Of a stretch of 64,000 nt of DNA, positions 35,703-45,880 are shown in pieces. The notes under the pieces are model-generated. The model was not told the origin of the DNA. It saw only the letters and a program-made list of their open reading frames with translations, and did no database searches. The position numbers and the translations under genes were made by a program. How positions within the stretch are numbered: position 1 is the stretch's first letter; each line of letters begins with the position of its first letter. Origin of the DNA: Streptococcus mitis (lineage in GTDB: Bacteria; Bacillota; Bacilli; Lactobacillales; Streptococcaceae); contig NZ_RJOB01000006.1 of NCBI RefSeq assembly GCF_003943935.1, positions 1-64,000 of the forward strand, written 5' to 3'.

Positions 35703-38510
35703 TTATCTTTTAATTTCTTCCATGACATAGGCCTCAATCACATCATCCATCTTGATATCATTGTAGCCATCAATCATCAAACCACCTTCACGACCGTTTG
35801 TAACTTCTTTAACATCGTCTTTGTAATGCTTCAAGCTTGCGAGTTCGCCATCATAGATAACAACACCGTCACGGATAACACGGACTTTAGAGTCACGGGT
35901 AACCTTACCGTTGATAACCATGAATCCACCGATAGTTCCCACTTTAGACACCTTGAAGGTTTCACGAATAACTGCTTCACCGATAACTTTTTCTTCAAAT
36001 TCTGGATCAAGCATCCCTTTCATAGCTTCTTCCATCTCTTCGATAACCTTGTAGATAATGCTGTGGAGACGGATTTCAACATCATCAGCTTCTGCTTGTT
36101 GACGAGCTTGTGGTGTAGGACGTACGTTGAAACCAACGATAAAGGCATTTGAAGCTTCAGCAAGGGTCACGTCTGATTCGTTGATAGCACCGACCGCAGA
36201 GTGGACGATGGTAACTTTAACACCTTCCACATCTATTTTTTGAAGTGAGGCAGAAAGGGCTTCAACTGAACCTTGTACGTCGGCCTTAATGATAACGTTA
36301 ACTGATTTGAGTTCACCAGCTTTAAGCGTATCAAAGAGGTTTTCAAGGCTGACACGTTGGGTAGCTTGACGTTGTTTCATGAGGGCACGTTTGGCACGCT
36401 CTTCACCTGCCGCACGCGCAGATTTTTCATCCTCGTAAACAGCAAAGTGGTCACCCGCCATTGGCGCTTCATTCAAACCTGTGATTGAAACTGGTGTTGA
36501 TGGTCCAGCAACTTTAACACGACGACCAAGGTCGTTGGTCATAGCACGGACACGACCGAAGGTATTTCCGACAACGATTGGGTCTTGGACATTCAAGGTA
36601 CCTTGTTGAACAAGAAGGGTTGCAACCGCACCTTTACCTTTATCCAAGCGTGCTTCGATAACTGTACCGATCGCACGAACTGTTGGGTCTGCCTTAAGCT
36701 CTTGGATTTCAGCCACAAGAAGGACTGTTTCCAACAATTCTTCGATATTTTGGTTGAATTTAGCTGAAATTTCAACAAATTCAGAATCTCCACCCCAAGC
36801 AGTTGACATAACACCATGCTCTGCCAATTCACCGATAACGCGTTCTGGGTTGGCACCTGGTTTATCAATCTTGTTGATGGCTACGATGATTGGAACGTTG
36901 GCCGCTTTTGAGTGGTTAATGGCTTCGATAGTCTGAGGCATAACCCCGTCATCTGCCGCGACGACCAAGATAGTAATATCGGTAACAGAAGCACCACGCG
37001 CACGCATTGATGTAAAGGCCGCGTGTCCCGGTGTATCAAGAAAGGTAATCTTCTTACCATTTTCAACAATTTGGTAGGCACCGATATGCTGAGTGATACC
37101 ACCTGCTTCACCTGTCGCAACACGAGAGTTACGAAGGGTATCTAGAAGGGTTGTTTTACCGTGGTCAACGTGTCCCATGATAGTTACAACTGGTGGACGC
37201 TCAACCAATTCATCTTCATTGAGATAACCATCTTCGACAAAGAAACGTTCAATATCAGCATTATCCACTTCAACCTTTTGTTTAGCTTCGATACCATAAT
37301 CCACCATGAGGAGTTCAATTGTTTCCCCATCCAAGGATTGGTTTTGTGTGGCCATGACACCCATCATAAAGAGTTTCTTAACGATTTCAGCTGGTTCACG
37401 TTTGATACGTTTTGCGATTTCCGCAACCGTCATACCATCTGTATACTCAAATTCTGTTGGCAATTCATGGAATTTACGCTCTGTAACAGGTTTTGGAGCC
37501 TGATTTCGGTTGTTTTGCTTATTGCCTTTTTTATTCTTTTTGTTATTACTATTATTCCAGTTACTATTCTTTTGATTTCTCACTTGATTTTGACTACTTC
37601 GATTCTTTTGGTTTTTTCTAGGACCATCTTCTTCGTGATCATAATCGTCACGATTTTTGTCTGGTCGAGCTTGTTTTTTACGACGTGTATCCACTGCAGG
37701 TTCTTTTTTCTCAGGGACGACTTCAACCACTGCTTGAACTTGCTGTGCTTGTTGTGCTTGTTCAGCTAACTTAGCAGCTTCTTCAAAGATTTCCTCTGGT
37801 TCCTTGCGTTTGTTAGCTTGAGCCAAGGCTTCTTTAGCCGCTTGATACTGCTTGAAACGTTCCTCACTTGAACGAGCGTACTCTGCATTTTGCTCTGCTT
37901 TTAGGGCTGCTGCACGGGCTTTAAAGTCAATGCGTGGAGCCGCTTGATTTGGACGTTTGTCCTCCTGTTGACGACGCTCGTTTCCACGATTTTGCTGACC
38001 TTGCTGTTTCTTAGCTTGGTCATTAAAGCGACGATTGTCGCGGTTACCTTGACCTTGTTTTCCGCCATTACGGCCGTCGTTTTTCTGACGGTTGCCGTTT
38101 TGTTGTTGGTCACGGTTATTGCCCTTGTTTTGCTTGCGTCGCTCTGCCTGCTCTTTGGCACGGGCTTCACGCTCAGCCTTGAAATTACGGCTTTGTGGTT
38201 TCGCTACTGCTTTTTCTGTTTTAGGAGCAACTGGCTCAGCCGCTTTTGCCTCTTCCTTGGCTACAGCTGGTTTAGCTGGCTCAGATTTTTCGGCTTTCTT
38301 TTCTGCACTTGCTTTTGGTGCTGCAGGTTTTGCTTCTGCTTTCGGAGCAGCTGCAGACTTAAAGCTGGCAGCGATTTTTGCAGCGACAGCTTCTTCCACA
38401 CTTGATGAGTGGCTTTTTACATCCAAGCCCAACTCTTTTGCACGCGCTACAACTTCTTTACTTTCTTTTCCAAGTTCTTTTGCGATTTCGTACAATCTTT
38501 TCTTAGACAA
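35703..38510 (-). CDS. infB: Translation initiation factor IF-2
   Basis: The 935-aa GTPase brings initiator tRNA to the 30S subunit. The long N-terminal region (1-330) is Ala/Lys/Glu- and Asn/Arg/Gln-rich and disordered. The G domain has GHVDHGKT near residue 446, followed by DTPGHAAF and NKIDKPGA. Domains II-IV follow. Full length. It overlaps nothing; ylxQ ends 16 bp upstream. Confidence 0.97.
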   Translation of the reverse strand: MSKKRLYEIAKELGKESKEVVARAKELGLDVKSHSSSVEEAVAAKIAASFKSAAAPKAEAKPAAPKASAEKKAEKSEPAKPAVAKEEAKAAEPVAPKTEKAVAKPQSRNFKAEREARAKEQAERRKQNKGNNRDQQQNGNRQKNDGRNGGKQGQGNRDNRRFNDQAKKQQGQQNRGNERRQQEDKRPNQAAPRIDFKARAAALKAEQNAEYARSSEERFKQYQAAKEALAQANKRKEPEEIFEEAAKLAEQAQQAQQVQAVVEVVPEKKEPAVDTRRKKQARPDKNRDDYDHEEDGPRKNQKNRSSQNQVRNQKNSNWNNSNNKKNKKGNKQNNRNQAPKPVTERKFHELPTEFEYTDGMTVAEIAKRIKREPAEIVKKLFMMGVMATQNQSLDGETIELLMVDYGIEAKQKVEVDNADIERFFVEDGYLNEDELVERPPVVTIMGHVDHGKTTLLDTLRNSRVATGEAGGITQHIGAYQIVENGKKITFLDTPGHAAFTSMRARGASVTDITILVVAADDGVMPQTIEAINHSKAANVPIIVAINKIDKPGANPERVIGELAEHGVMSTAWGGDSEFVEISAKFNQNIEELLETVLLVAEIQELKADPTVRAIGTVIEARLDKGKGAVATLLVQQGTLNVQDPIVVGNTFGRVRAMTNDLGRRVKVAGPSTPVSITGLNEAPMAGDHFAVYEDEKSARAAGEERAKRALMKQRQATQRVSLENLFDTLKAGELKSVNVIIKADVQGSVEALSASLQKIDVEGVKVTIVHSAVGAINESDVTLAEASNAFIVGFNVRPTPQARQQAEADDVEIRLHSIIYKVIEEMEEAMKGMLDPEFEEKVIGEAVIRETFKVSKVGTIGGFMVINGKVTRDSKVRVIRDGVVIYDGELASLKHYKDDVKEVTNGREGGLMIDGYNDIKMDDVIEAYVMEEIKR

Positions 38511-38526
38511 ATCATGTCCTCCTCTT

Positions 38527-38826
38527 CTATTCCATAAGAGACCTCATTTTCTTTGTAAATCCAGCATCTGTCACAGCCAAAACCTTTCTTGATTTCCCGA
38601 CTGCTATGCTTAATTCCAGTGTTGAAAACACGGTTACAATTTCTACTTGATAATAATGACTTTTATCTTGAATCTTCTTGGTCAGATTGGGTCCAGCATC
38701 ATGGGCTAGAAAGACCAACTTGGCCTTGTCGTCTTGAATGGCCTTGACCACCAATTCTTCACCCGATATGATCCGCCCTGCTCGCTGAGCAAGTCCCAAG
38801 AGATTGCTTATCTTTTGCTTATTCAA
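38527..38826 (-). CDS. ylxQ: YlxQ-like L7Ae-family RNA-binding protein
   Basis: The 99-aa L7Ae/L30e-fold protein ([37 protein letters not shown]) is a predicted K-turn RNA-binding protein within the nusA-infB operon. It overlaps rnpM by 8 bp. Confidence 0.88.
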   Translation of the reverse strand: MNKQKISNLLGLAQRAGRIISGEELVVKAIQDDKAKLVFLAHDAGPNLTKKIQDKSHYYQVEIVTVFSTLELSIAVGKSRKVLAVTDAGFTKKMRSLME

Positions 38827-39112
38827 GTCCTAACTCTCTTCTTTTCACTTTGTGATCCACATAAGCGATCAACTCGTCATAAAAGCTTTCTTCCACTTCC
38901 ATGCTAAAGCTACGGTTAAAGACCTTCTTCTTTTTCGCCTCTAGGGCTTCTTTATTGTCTAGCTTGATATAAGCGCCGCGACCATTGGCCTTGCCTGTCG
39001 GATCGATAAAGACTTGTCCTTCCTTATTCTTGACAATGCGGAGCAAATCACGCTTATCAATCACTTCATTGGATACAACAGACTTGCGCAAAGGGATTTT
39101 TCTCGTTTTCAT
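38819..39112 (-). CDS. rnpM: YlxR/RnpM family protein (DUF448)
   Basis: 97 aa, with RKIPLRKSVVSNEVIDKRDL and the GRGAYIKLD signature. DUF448 proteins of Gram-positives have been reported to bind RNase P RNA and modulate RNase P. Always between nusA and ylxQ. Confidence 0.88.
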   Translation of the reverse strand: MKTRKIPLRKSVVSNEVIDKRDLLRIVKNKEGQVFIDPTGKANGRGAYIKLDNKEALEAKKKKVFNRSFSMEVEESFYDELIAYVDHKVKRRELGLE

Positions 39113-39133
39113 CTTTCCCTCCTCTAGCAGCTT

Positions 39134-40270
39134 TTATTCTTCTACAGTATCGTTTTCTGCTTCCAAATCTACTGAAGCAGCTTCTTCCATGGCTTCAAAT
39201 TCACTAGCAGACTTGATATCGATACGGTAACCAGTCAAGTGAGCTGCCAAACGAACGTTTTGCCCACGACGACCGATGGCAAGAGAAAGCTTGTTATCTG
39301 GTACAACCACCAAGGCACGTTTGCTGTCGTTTTCGTCAAAGATAACTTGGTCAACTTCAGCAGGAGCGATGGCATTGTAGATAAATTCAGCTGGATCTGC
39401 TACCCACTCGATAACGTCGATATTTTCTTCGATTGGTACCATGCGATCATTCTTAGCATCGTAGCGAGCTGGGTGGAATTTGCTAGTAATCTTCTTGATA
39501 TTCGCTCCACCACGTCCAACGATTGTACCGATAGCATCCACGTTTGGATTGTGGCTACGAACTGCAACCTTAGTACGGTCACCAGCTTCACGAGCCACAC
39601 TCATGATTTCAACCGTTCCATCATAAACTTCTGGAATTTCTTGCTCCATCAAGCGTTTGATCATTTCTGGATGGCTACGGCTAACAAAGACGTTGACACC
39701 ACGAGGGTTGTCTTCAACTTTATAAACGTAAACCTCAATACGGTCGTGGGAAGCAAAAACTTCTCCAGGAATTTGGTCTTGTTTTGACAATTGGGCTTCG
39801 ATGCTGCCAAGGTTGACATAGATGAAGCGGTTGTCAAAGCGTTCTACCGTACCAGACATGATTTCTTGCTCATGTTCTTTGTAAGTATTGTAGGTGATAG
39901 CACGTGTTTGCTTGCGCATTTTTTCCATGATGGTTTGTTTAGCAGATTGGGCTGCTACACGACCAAACTCAGCAGGTGCTTCTTCAAACTTGATTTTGTC
40001 TCCAAGTTCATAGGCTGAATTAATGGCAAGAGCATCTTTCAAGCTAATTTCCAAACGGCTATCAAATACTTCATCAACAACTTCACGGACAGTATAGACT
40101 GTAAAGTCACCTGTCTTTTCATTGAAGTCAATAGCTACGCTGTCTGATTGACCATAGCGTCTGCGATAAGCGGAACGAAGCGACTCTACTACTGCGTCGA
40201 TGATATCTTCTTTTTTGATTCCCTTGTCTTCTTCCAAAATGCGGAAGGCCTCTAGCATTTCTTTACTCAT
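39134..40270 (-). CDS. nusA: Transcription termination/antitermination factor NusA
   Basis: 378 aa: N-terminal polymerase-binding domain (1-125), S1 domain (about 135-200: GTVERFDNRFIYVNLG) and two KH domains (GRGGANIKKITSKF, GRRGQNVRLAAHLTG). The C-terminal acidic repeats of proteobacteria are absent, normal for Firmicutes. Confidence 0.96.
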   Translation of the reverse strand: MSKEMLEAFRILEEDKGIKKEDIIDAVVESLRSAYRRRYGQSDSVAIDFNEKTGDFTVYTVREVVDEVFDSRLEISLKDALAINSAYELGDKIKFEEAPAEFGRVAAQSAKQTIMEKMRKQTRAITYNTYKEHEQEIMSGTVERFDNRFIYVNLGSIEAQLSKQDQIPGEVFASHDRIEVYVYKVEDNPRGVNVFVSRSHPEMIKRLMEQEIPEVYDGTVEIMSVAREAGDRTKVAVRSHNPNVDAIGTIVGRGGANIKKITSKFHPARYDAKNDRMVPIEENIDVIEWVADPAEFIYNAIAPAEVDQVIFDENDSKRALVVVPDNKLSLAIGRRGQNVRLAAHLTGYRIDIKSASEFEAMEEAASVDLEAENDTVEE

Positions 40271-40313
40271 GTTTTCTTCACTTTTGAATCCTCAAAAGCT
40301 ATCCTTTCTTTTT

Positions 40314-40784
40314 CTATAATTTAACTGCTAAACGTGCTTTTGATACTAAACTGTATGGAATTTGGACGGTTTTCTTGCGCGTCTTGTCCATATATTCCAT
40401 AGTCAACTCGTCCTCTTCGAAGGCCACCAAGGTTCCTTCAAAGACCTTTTGCTTATCGATAGCTTGGTAGAGCCCGACATGAATGTATTTCCCAACCGCT
40501 CCAGCGACGGCATCCTTGGTTTTCAAAGGACGTTCCAAGCCTGGACTGGTGATTTCTAGGAAATATTGTTCTGGGAAGGGATCTGGCTTGATGGTATCTA
40601 GGACAGGACTGATAATTTCTGTCAAGTCTGCCGTGTCGTTCAAGGTAATTCCTTCAGGTTTATCTACAAAAATACTGAGAATCATGTCACTACCAATCTT
40701 TCCATACTCGATATCCACGAGCTCGAAAGGCGCTTGGATGACAGGTTCTACAACTTCTCTGACTAATTCTACGATTGTTGCGAT
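40314..40784 (-). CDS. rimP: Ribosome maturation factor RimP
   Basis: RimP assists 30S assembly. The body, [20 protein letters not shown] onward, is typical, with [13 protein letters not shown]. The start is unusual. AGGAGG (40798-40793) overlaps by one base the GTG that would give the conventional 159-aa product. The codon at ideal distance (8 nt) is ATC at 40784, which gives 156 aa. The frame also opens at ATG 40841, but that lies only 12 nt after a -10 box with no ribosome-binding site. I chose ATC as the best-placed start; GTG 40793 is the conventional alternative. Confidence 0.75.
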   Translation of the reverse strand: MATIVELVREVVEPVIQAPFELVDIEYGKIGSDMILSIFVDKPEGITLNDTADLTEIISPVLDTIKPDPFPEQYFLEITSPGLERPLKTKDAVAGAVGKYIHVGLYQAIDKQKVFEGTLVAFEEDELTMEYMDKTRKKTVQIPYSLVSKARLAVKL

Positions 40785-40853
40785 TGCGTCCACCTCCTCA
40801 TAAGCAAGAGGCGAAGATATTTCCCCGCCTCTCTTTCTCATATTCTTACTATT

Positions 40854-40882
40854 AGTATAGCACGTTTACCAACTTATGTAAA
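40854..40882 (-). promoter_or_regulatory. Promoter of the rimP-nusA-infB-rbfA operon
   Basis: TTTACA (40882-40877), 17-nt spacer, TATACT (40859-40854). The 5' leader then forms a hairpin AGAGGCG/CGCCTCT just before the rimP ribosome-binding site. Confidence 0.8.
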
Positions 40883-40919
40883 GCAAAAGCACTTATACAG
40901 CCTGATTTTAGGCTATTTC

Positions 40920-41555
40920 TTAAAATTCTGCCTCAACTCGGTAGATAACTTGCCCCTTGTTGGAGAATTTTTGCTCGTATTCTGTCATGACATTGCCTTC
41001 AAAATCACTGGCATGTAAGTCTAGCCAGACACCATTGAGCTTCATGCCATACTGAGAAAAGCTCACTAGGCTGTACTCAAACAAGCCACGGTTATCTGTC
41101 TTAAAATGAATTTCCCCATTTTCAGGCAAGATACGCTTGAAGGTATCCAAGAAGCTCTTGTAAGTCAACCGACGCTTTTCATGGCGTTTTTTAGGCCATG
41201 GATCTGAAAAGTTCAGATACAAGCGATCAATCTCACCATCTTCAAAATAGTCCGTCAAATCAGAACCATCTACCCACAAGAGCTTGATATTAGGCACACC
41301 AACTTCAAGAACCTTGTCTAAAGCGTAACTCAAAACAGACTTTTGAATATCAATCCCGATATAGTTAATGTCAGGGTTTTGTTTGGCCATACCTGAAACA
41401 AAGGCACCCTTTCCGCTCCCTACTTCCACATGAATGGGATTATCATTTCCAAACAAGTCCCGCCATTTTCCCTTGGCTTCCAAGGGATTAAGGACCACAT
41501 ACTGGGGATTTGCCTCTAGTAATTCTGTCGCCCCTTTACGATTTCTAACTCTCAT
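40920..41555 (-). CDS. trmB: tRNA (guanine-N7)-methyltransferase
   Basis: TrmB makes m7G46 in tRNA. The start [20 protein letters not shown] at 41555 gives 211 aa, the family norm; it overlaps ccrZ by 4 bp (ATGA). SAM site [11 protein letters not shown], and the signature [17 protein letters not shown] near residue 118. Confidence 0.96.
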   Translation of the reverse strand: MRVRNRKGATELLEANPQYVVLNPLEAKGKWRDLFGNDNPIHVEVGSGKGAFVSGMAKQNPDINYIGIDIQKSVLSYALDKVLEVGVPNIKLLWVDGSDLTDYFEDGEIDRLYLNFSDPWPKKRHEKRRLTYKSFLDTFKRILPENGEIHFKTDNRGLFEYSLVSFSQYGMKLNGVWLDLHASDFEGNVMTEYEQKFSNKGQVIYRVEAEF

Positions 41556-42346
41556 CTTCTCTTTCCATACTTGTCTCGGAAGTGACGCAAGCCATGAATC
41601 TCCCGATTGACATTTTCTAAATCTTGGTTCATATAATACTTGGAAATATGGCTTAAATAAGACAATTGACCGTACCAATACAATTTATTTAATACCGTCT
41701 GATTGTACTTGTAACCGTAGTAGGTCAACCATTCCTTCCACTGATGTTCTGGAATATAATGGCAGAGCATGTGAGCCACGTCAAACATGCGATCGGTCAA
41801 GCGAACCGAATCCCAATCTACCAAATAAATCAAGCCACTGTCTGTCTCAATCCAATTACTATGTCGTACATCTCCATGGACAATGGTCGCATAGTCCTCT
41901 CTAAATCCTGGAATAGTCTGACGTAAATCAGCCATCACTTCACTGATAAAATGATTTTTACGCAAAGCATCTGGAGCCGTTTCTTGCCAAGACTGTAGTA
42001 AGTCTACAGGTGTTTCCATGGCATAGCCCAACCGACTCAACTGTGTCATCAAAGGACGTGAGCGATGTAGGCGGGTTAAAATATTGACGATTTGCTTACG
42101 ATTCATATCATAGGGGGTCAATATCTTGCCTGTCAACCATTCTTGAGCACACATATCACGCCCATCCGCCAAACGGCGACTCCATAATAATTGTGGAGCA
42201 ATTTGTTCTCTAGCTAGACCAGGTAGGATTGGAGAGGTGTTCATTTTTACAAAGATGCGCTTCCCATCAGGATAGCTACCCATATAAGCCTTGCCACTTT
42301 TCCCAGGTATGGGAGTCAGTGTTAGCTCATTATCACCCAAATCCAT
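41552..42346 (-). CDS. ccrZ: CcrZ, choline-kinase-like cell-cycle regulator
   Basis: The 264-aa phosphotransferase-fold protein has a Brenner-type motif [11 protein letters not shown] (about 158-168) and the metal motif [10 protein letters not shown] (about 178-187). In S. pneumoniae CcrZ links FtsZ ring assembly with replication initiation. Size, the downstream trmB and a GGAGG site all agree with that assignment. Confidence 0.92.
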   Translation of the reverse strand: MDLGDNELTLTPIPGKSGKAYMGSYPDGKRIFVKMNTSPILPGLAREQIAPQLLWSRRLADGRDMCAQEWLTGKILTPYDMNRKQIVNILTRLHRSRPLMTQLSRLGYAMETPVDLLQSWQETAPDALRKNHFISEVMADLRQTIPGFREDYATIVHGDVRHSNWIETDSGLIYLVDWDSVRLTDRMFDVAHMLCHYIPEHQWKEWLTYYGYKYNQTVLNKLYWYGQLSYLSHISKYYMNQDLENVNREIHGLRHFRDKYGKRR

Positions 42347-42465
42347 TTCTTTCCTCCGTATAAAGTTTCCTTACTATTCTACTAGTTTTTAGCCTATTCG
42401 TCAACCGCTCCACACCCGATTCTCAAAGAAAAGCCTCTGGATTGGCTTGGGTATCATTATAGAAA

Positions 42466-42495
42466 GAAAAAGGCAAGCACCGTCTTCTGCTTACC
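42466..42495 (-). terminator. Terminator at the end of the blp immunity region
   Basis: Minus strand AAGGTAAGCA, 8-nt loop, TGCTTGCCTTTTT, 12 bp after the CPBP gene. Confidence 0.75.
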
Positions 42496-42507
42496 TTTTC
42501 ATGATTT

Positions 42508-43119
42508 TTATAAATAATATAAGAGTGGCCAAGCATTGTAAAACATGTGAACTAGAGTAGAAACCCATAGGTTTTGGCTCTTTTTATAAGCAAAGCCCAG
42601 CAACAAGCCCCCAAGTAGATAAAAAATAAACGAAGGGACATTAGAAGGTCCATGCATGAAAGAGAAGAGAGAGGAAGTTAGCACAAGCCCTAACCAAGAA
42701 TTGTCAAAAACGGCACCTTGAAGAAGTCCTCTGAAAATGAGTTCCTCCTGGATGGGTCCAAAAACTGAGGAAGTCAAAATCAAAGACAGAGAAATTCCTC
42801 TGCTGACTTCCGCCAAGTGTTGAACTCCTGCGCCAGAAGAAATAGCAAAAAAATGAATATAAACCAGCGTCTCAAGTACACTTAGAAGAAAGATTACAAT
42901 GAACAGCAAAAGTTCTTTCTTTCTTAACATCCCAAAAGAAATCATTTCAAACTTTCTAGCATAAGCAACACTCAGCGAGGTTACAAGAAGACTTACAATA
43001 ATCAATGCAGTTTCATTTTGAAAAAAATCCCCATGGTTAATCGTATAAGGAACTGTAATGACGATTGTGAGTACTAAAAATCCAAAACAAAAGGCATGAA
43101 ATTTATCAAAAAACTCCAT
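42508..43119 (-). CDS. CPBP-family membrane protease (blp immunity type)
   Basis: The 203-aa protein has about six membrane segments and the Abi/CaaX motifs: EELIFRGLLQG (about 124-134, Glu-Glu and Arg) and FSFMHG (about 151-156, His), with a late LVHMFYNAW (about 189-197). CPBP proteins in blp loci provide bacteriocin immunity or process peptides. Last gene of the minus-strand blp block. Confidence 0.85.
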   Translation of the reverse strand: MEFFDKFHAFCFGFLVLTIVITVPYTINHGDFFQNETALIIVSLLVTSLSVAYARKFEMISFGMLRKKELLLFIVIFLLSVLETLVYIHFFAISSGAGVQHLAEVSRGISLSLILTSSVFGPIQEELIFRGLLQGAVFDNSWLGLVLTSSLFSFMHGPSNVPSFIFYLLGGLLLGFAYKKSQNLWVSTLVHMFYNAWPLLYYL

Positions 43120-43145
43120 AAAATTATCCTCCTCAACAAACTTCC

Positions 43146-43394
43146 CTACAAGTCATCCTTTAGCTCTAACCTTTCTAAAACAAACCATTTGAGTAGCCAA
43201 AATACGACCACATAGCCAGCCCCTAAGAATAAAGCCATTAAAGCTAGCATGGGATTTAGGAAATAAAAGACCACAACAGATACAAAGGTTAGCACAAAAA
43301 CATTAAAGGCAATGGTGTCAGAAGCCAAGTCTAGAATATAAGGTGTCAACCAGTCTAGGGTTTTTGAATCTAGGAAAAATAAGTGTTTATACAT
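43146..43394 (-). CDS. Small membrane protein of the blp region
   Basis: 82 aa with two membrane segments (FNVFVLTFVSVVVFYFL; LALMALFLGAGYVVVFWLL). A strong GGAGGAGG site precedes it. Probably an immunity or accessory protein by location; no family recognised. Confidence 0.65.
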   Translation of the reverse strand: MYKHLFFLDSKTLDWLTPYILDLASDTIAFNVFVLTFVSVVVFYFLNPMLALMALFLGAGYVVVFWLLKWFVLERLELKDDL

Positions 43395-43450
43395 GATGAC
43401 CTCCTCCTGCCAGTCTTTAGACTAGTCCCAGATTAAGAAGAAAGTTTCCC

Positions 43451-43855
43451 CTACTTTTTATAATACTTCAATCCCCAAATGAGCAAAAGCATGATAAGCA
43501 AGCAGAGAACCGCACCAATATAGGCAATTAGTTGTTGGTAGAATTCTCCTGCTGTGATACCTCTATACAAACAAATAATAGACATAAAGCCTGTCAAGCC
43601 GATATACGTGAGTTGATTGGTTCTAGGACTAACCAAATCATCATCTTCAAACTCTCTTATTCTCATTTCCCTAGTGAGGTAAACAGTAACCAAAATAGAA
43701 GCCAAGTTAATAACCACTAAAAGAAATTGGAAAACTAAGGAAAAATTTAAAAACTGACGAGATAGAAATAGATAAGTAGAGACAAGTAAAGGCAACTGAC
43801 CTAGGAACAATCTTGCAAGAAAGATGTTCCGTTTTTTAAAAAATATTTTTTTCAT
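43451..43855 (-). CDS. Blp-region membrane protein, copy A
   Basis: The start MKKIFFKKRNIFLARLF at 43855 follows GGAG 6 nt upstream; the longer frame overlaps the preceding gene. 134 aa with four membrane segments. It differs from the protein at 45881-46285 at only about ten of 134 positions, so one is a recent duplicate. Probably a bacteriocin-immunity protein by context. Confidence 0.7.
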   Translation of the reverse strand: MKKIFFKKRNIFLARLFLGQLPLLVSTYLFLSRQFLNFSLVFQFLLVVINLASILVTVYLTREMRIREFEDDDLVSPRTNQLTYIGLTGFMSIICLYRGITAGEFYQQLIAYIGAVLCLLIMLLLIWGLKYYKK

Positions 43856-43883
43856 TGCTTTCTCCATTACAATTAAATGATAT

Positions 43884-44204
43884 CTAATCATTTTCTAAAA
43901 TTTGATAACTTTTGTGAAATGTTTTAGCAGAAACAACTCTATGATTGGTGATATCTATATAATCACCTGGATAACCAAGAACATACATTCCATAACCAGC
44001 AAATCCTCCTCCAACTGTTCCAACTAGACCAAACTTGATATTCGTTGCGAGAGAAGTGTTAAGACCTGCCATTAGAATGCGCACATGATTATCCAACCAA
44101 ACCATATAATTTTTTTGAAAAGCTTCCTCTACCCAACTTGGTTTAGGAGTTGCTTGACCAATTTCCCAAACATCAACAATTTGATTCCCATATTTTGCCT
44201 TCAT
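43884..44204 (-). CDS. Hypothetical protein following the disabled bacteriocin
   Basis: The 106-aa product is MKAKYGNQIVDVWEIGQATP and onward, with one Gly-rich hydrophobic segment (FGLVGTVGGGFAGYGMYVLG, about 58-77). It starts 14 bp after the bacteriocin frame and is on the same transcript. Cognate immunity or a second secreted peptide are possibilities; it has no double-glycine leader. Confidence 0.55.
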   Translation of the reverse strand: MKAKYGNQIVDVWEIGQATPKPSWVEEAFQKNYMVWLDNHVRILMAGLNTSLATNIKFGLVGTVGGGFAGYGMYVLGYPGDYIDITNHRVVSAKTFHKSYQILEND

Positions 44205-44218
44205 AGCTTCAATCCTTT

Positions 44219-44446
44219 TTAAATACCATTACATGAGTTTAGAGTTCCCCCTATACCATAAGGACTACATGGTTTTGAAAAATGTATAATAGGCCACTTA
44301 CCATTTAATTGATCCAAAGTTGGAGAAGGTGCTAGCCCACCCAATAAACCAGAAATCATATCTCCCCAACCTCCGAAACCTCACTCAACTTTCGCAAGCA
44401 TCTCAGTATCCATCATTTCAAATTGTTCCATCATTTTTGTATTCAT
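44219..44446 (-). pseudogene. Double-glycine bacteriocin gene with a nonsense codon at the cleavage motif
   Basis: The minus-strand frame encodes a Blp-type leader, MNTKMMEQFEMMDTEMLAKV-E, then TGA (44383-44381), then GGT and FGGWGDMISGLLGGLAPS through to NSCNGI and TAA at 44219. Restoring TGA to GGA gives the canonical VE-GG junction and a 54-residue mature peptide with GxxxG motifs and two cysteines. A GGGG site and a BlpR-type promoter precede it. A single G-to-T change explains the loss, so the mutation is probably recent. Confidence 0.85.
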
Positions 44447-44506
44447 AACGAATACCCCTTTTTTATTTTTAATTTTAATTGTTATCCTGTTGCAATTGAC
44501 AATTTT

Positions 44507-44573
44507 AGTATATCACTATTTGTTAAAGTTTTTCATATAAATCTTGAATTGTCATTGAAACGTCTTAAATTAT
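44507..44573 (-). promoter_or_regulatory. BlpR-type box and promoter of the bacteriocin operon
   Basis: Two decamers, ATAATTTAAG (44573-44564) and ACAATTCAAG (44552-44543), lie 21 bp apart start to start. Thirty nt later comes an extended -10 TGATATACT (TATACT 44512-44507). Same geometry as the other four blp boxes in the window. Confidence 0.7.
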
Positions 44574-44673
44574 TCAAAGAGCACAATCTTCCCAATCAAC
44601 TAATAAGAAGTGAATAATATTAAATTCCATTATTCACTTCTTAAAATCAATAATTATTTTTACTCTACTATTT

Positions 44674-45363
44674 TTAGCTAAATATCCTGTGTAAAAAAGT
44701 CAGAAAAAATGGTAATGTCGCGAAAATATTATTAATCACATGCACTGCATAGGAAGGATAAATACTCTTGGTATAGCGGGTCAAACTAGCAAAGATGATG
44801 CCAGATGTTGCAAAGACGAAGATATCTAACAAACTAGGCAGGCTTGAAAAATGAGGAAGAGCAAATAAAATTGACGGAAGAAGCAAATCAAGACCGAATC
44901 GCGAATGCTTAAAAAAGGCGTGTTGCAGTAATCCTCTATAGATTAGCTCTTCCATAAGTGGAGTCAGAAAGAACAAAGTTATATAGATACCTAGCTCAGC
45001 AAAGTTGGTCCCACTATAACCGATCAATACAGCCCAACCTTCAGCAGTTGACTGAACATGTTTAGCTGTCTGAACGTTAAAAGAGATCTGGAGCACTACC
45101 ACTAATACTGTCAAAATCGAATACCAAAGCCATTTTTTTCTTGGAATGTGAAAGAGATAACCATGACCTGTCTTAACCAGAATCCAAATCATGACTCCGC
45201 TAAATAGTAAACTCAAGAGATTTTGAATCCAGACGAAATTGCCAATCTGGGAAGAAAATTGCCAATAATTTTGAACAATAAGCGTCATCTGAGAAAGACC
45301 AAATACGAAAAATAAGTAAGAGAAAACTGCACTTATTTTGAATAGAAGTTGATACTTTTTCAT
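44674..45363 (-). CDS. CPBP-family membrane protease of the blp region
   Basis: The start MKKYQLLFKISAVFSYLFF at 45363. 229 aa, six to seven membrane segments, CPBP motifs EELIYRGLLQHAF (about 141-153), FALPHF and a late VHVINNIF. A paralogue of the gene at 42508 in fold but divergent in sequence. Likely immunity. Confidence 0.82.
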   Translation of the reverse strand: MKKYQLLFKISAVFSYLFFVFGLSQMTLIVQNYWQFSSQIGNFVWIQNLLSLLFSGVMIWILVKTGHGYLFHIPRKKWLWYSILTVLVVVLQISFNVQTAKHVQSTAEGWAVLIGYSGTNFAELGIYITLFFLTPLMEELIYRGLLQHAFFKHSRFGLDLLLPSILFALPHFSSLPSLLDIFVFATSGIIFASLTRYTKSIYPSYAVHVINNIFATLPFFLTFLHRIFS

Positions 45364-45414
45364 AGAAATCCTTTCCACTATGACCTCCCCTTGTCAGGCT
45401 CTATTACTGCAAGA

Positions 45415-45798
45415 TTAAGAAGACAGCTTGTTCTTTTTAAGGCTAACCTGACTACTAGATAATAGATACATTAAGGCATTAAAGACAATGAAAATATGTC
45501 CGTAGAATAAAATCAACCTCGCATCCAAACCAAGATAAAGTTTGACCATCAAAAAGATGAGCAAAAGAATTTGAAACCATAAGGTTTTTCCAAAAATAAA
45601 TTTAAAGCGATTTCGAATATCTACTTCCTTGATTTTTACCGCCACCCCTTTATTAGCAAGAAGGAAAACGCCTGCTTCAAATAATCCACTGTAGAGAACA
45701 AGCCACCCAATCGATACATTAGAGATTTGTAAAAATGTCCCTAAAAGAATATTCAACACACTACTCAAGAAAATAACAAGAAATAATCTATATTTCAT
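45415..45798 (-). CDS. Four-pass membrane protein of the blp region
   Basis: The start MKYRLFLVIFLSSVLNILLG at 45798 gives 127 aa with about four hydrophobic segments, ending in a basic tail SLKKNKLSS. Same size class as the duplicated 134-aa proteins; probably an immunity-type protein. Unknown family. Confidence 0.6.
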   Translation of the reverse strand: MKYRLFLVIFLSSVLNILLGTFLQISNVSIGWLVLYSGLFEAGVFLLANKGVAVKIKEVDIRNRFKFIFGKTLWFQILLLIFLMVKLYLGLDARLILFYGHIFIVFNALMYLLSSSQVSLKKNKLSS

Positions 45799-45880
45799 TT
45801 TAAATACCTCCATTCACTTATTTCACGGACAGTTTAATAGAGCCTTCTAATCAAAGATTCTGTCAGAAGAAGAAGGCAAG

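Noticed and set aside
37161..38405. Long hydrophobic plus-strand frames opposite infB
   Set aside because: They are reverse readings of the Lys/Gln/Asn-rich IF-2 N-terminal region.
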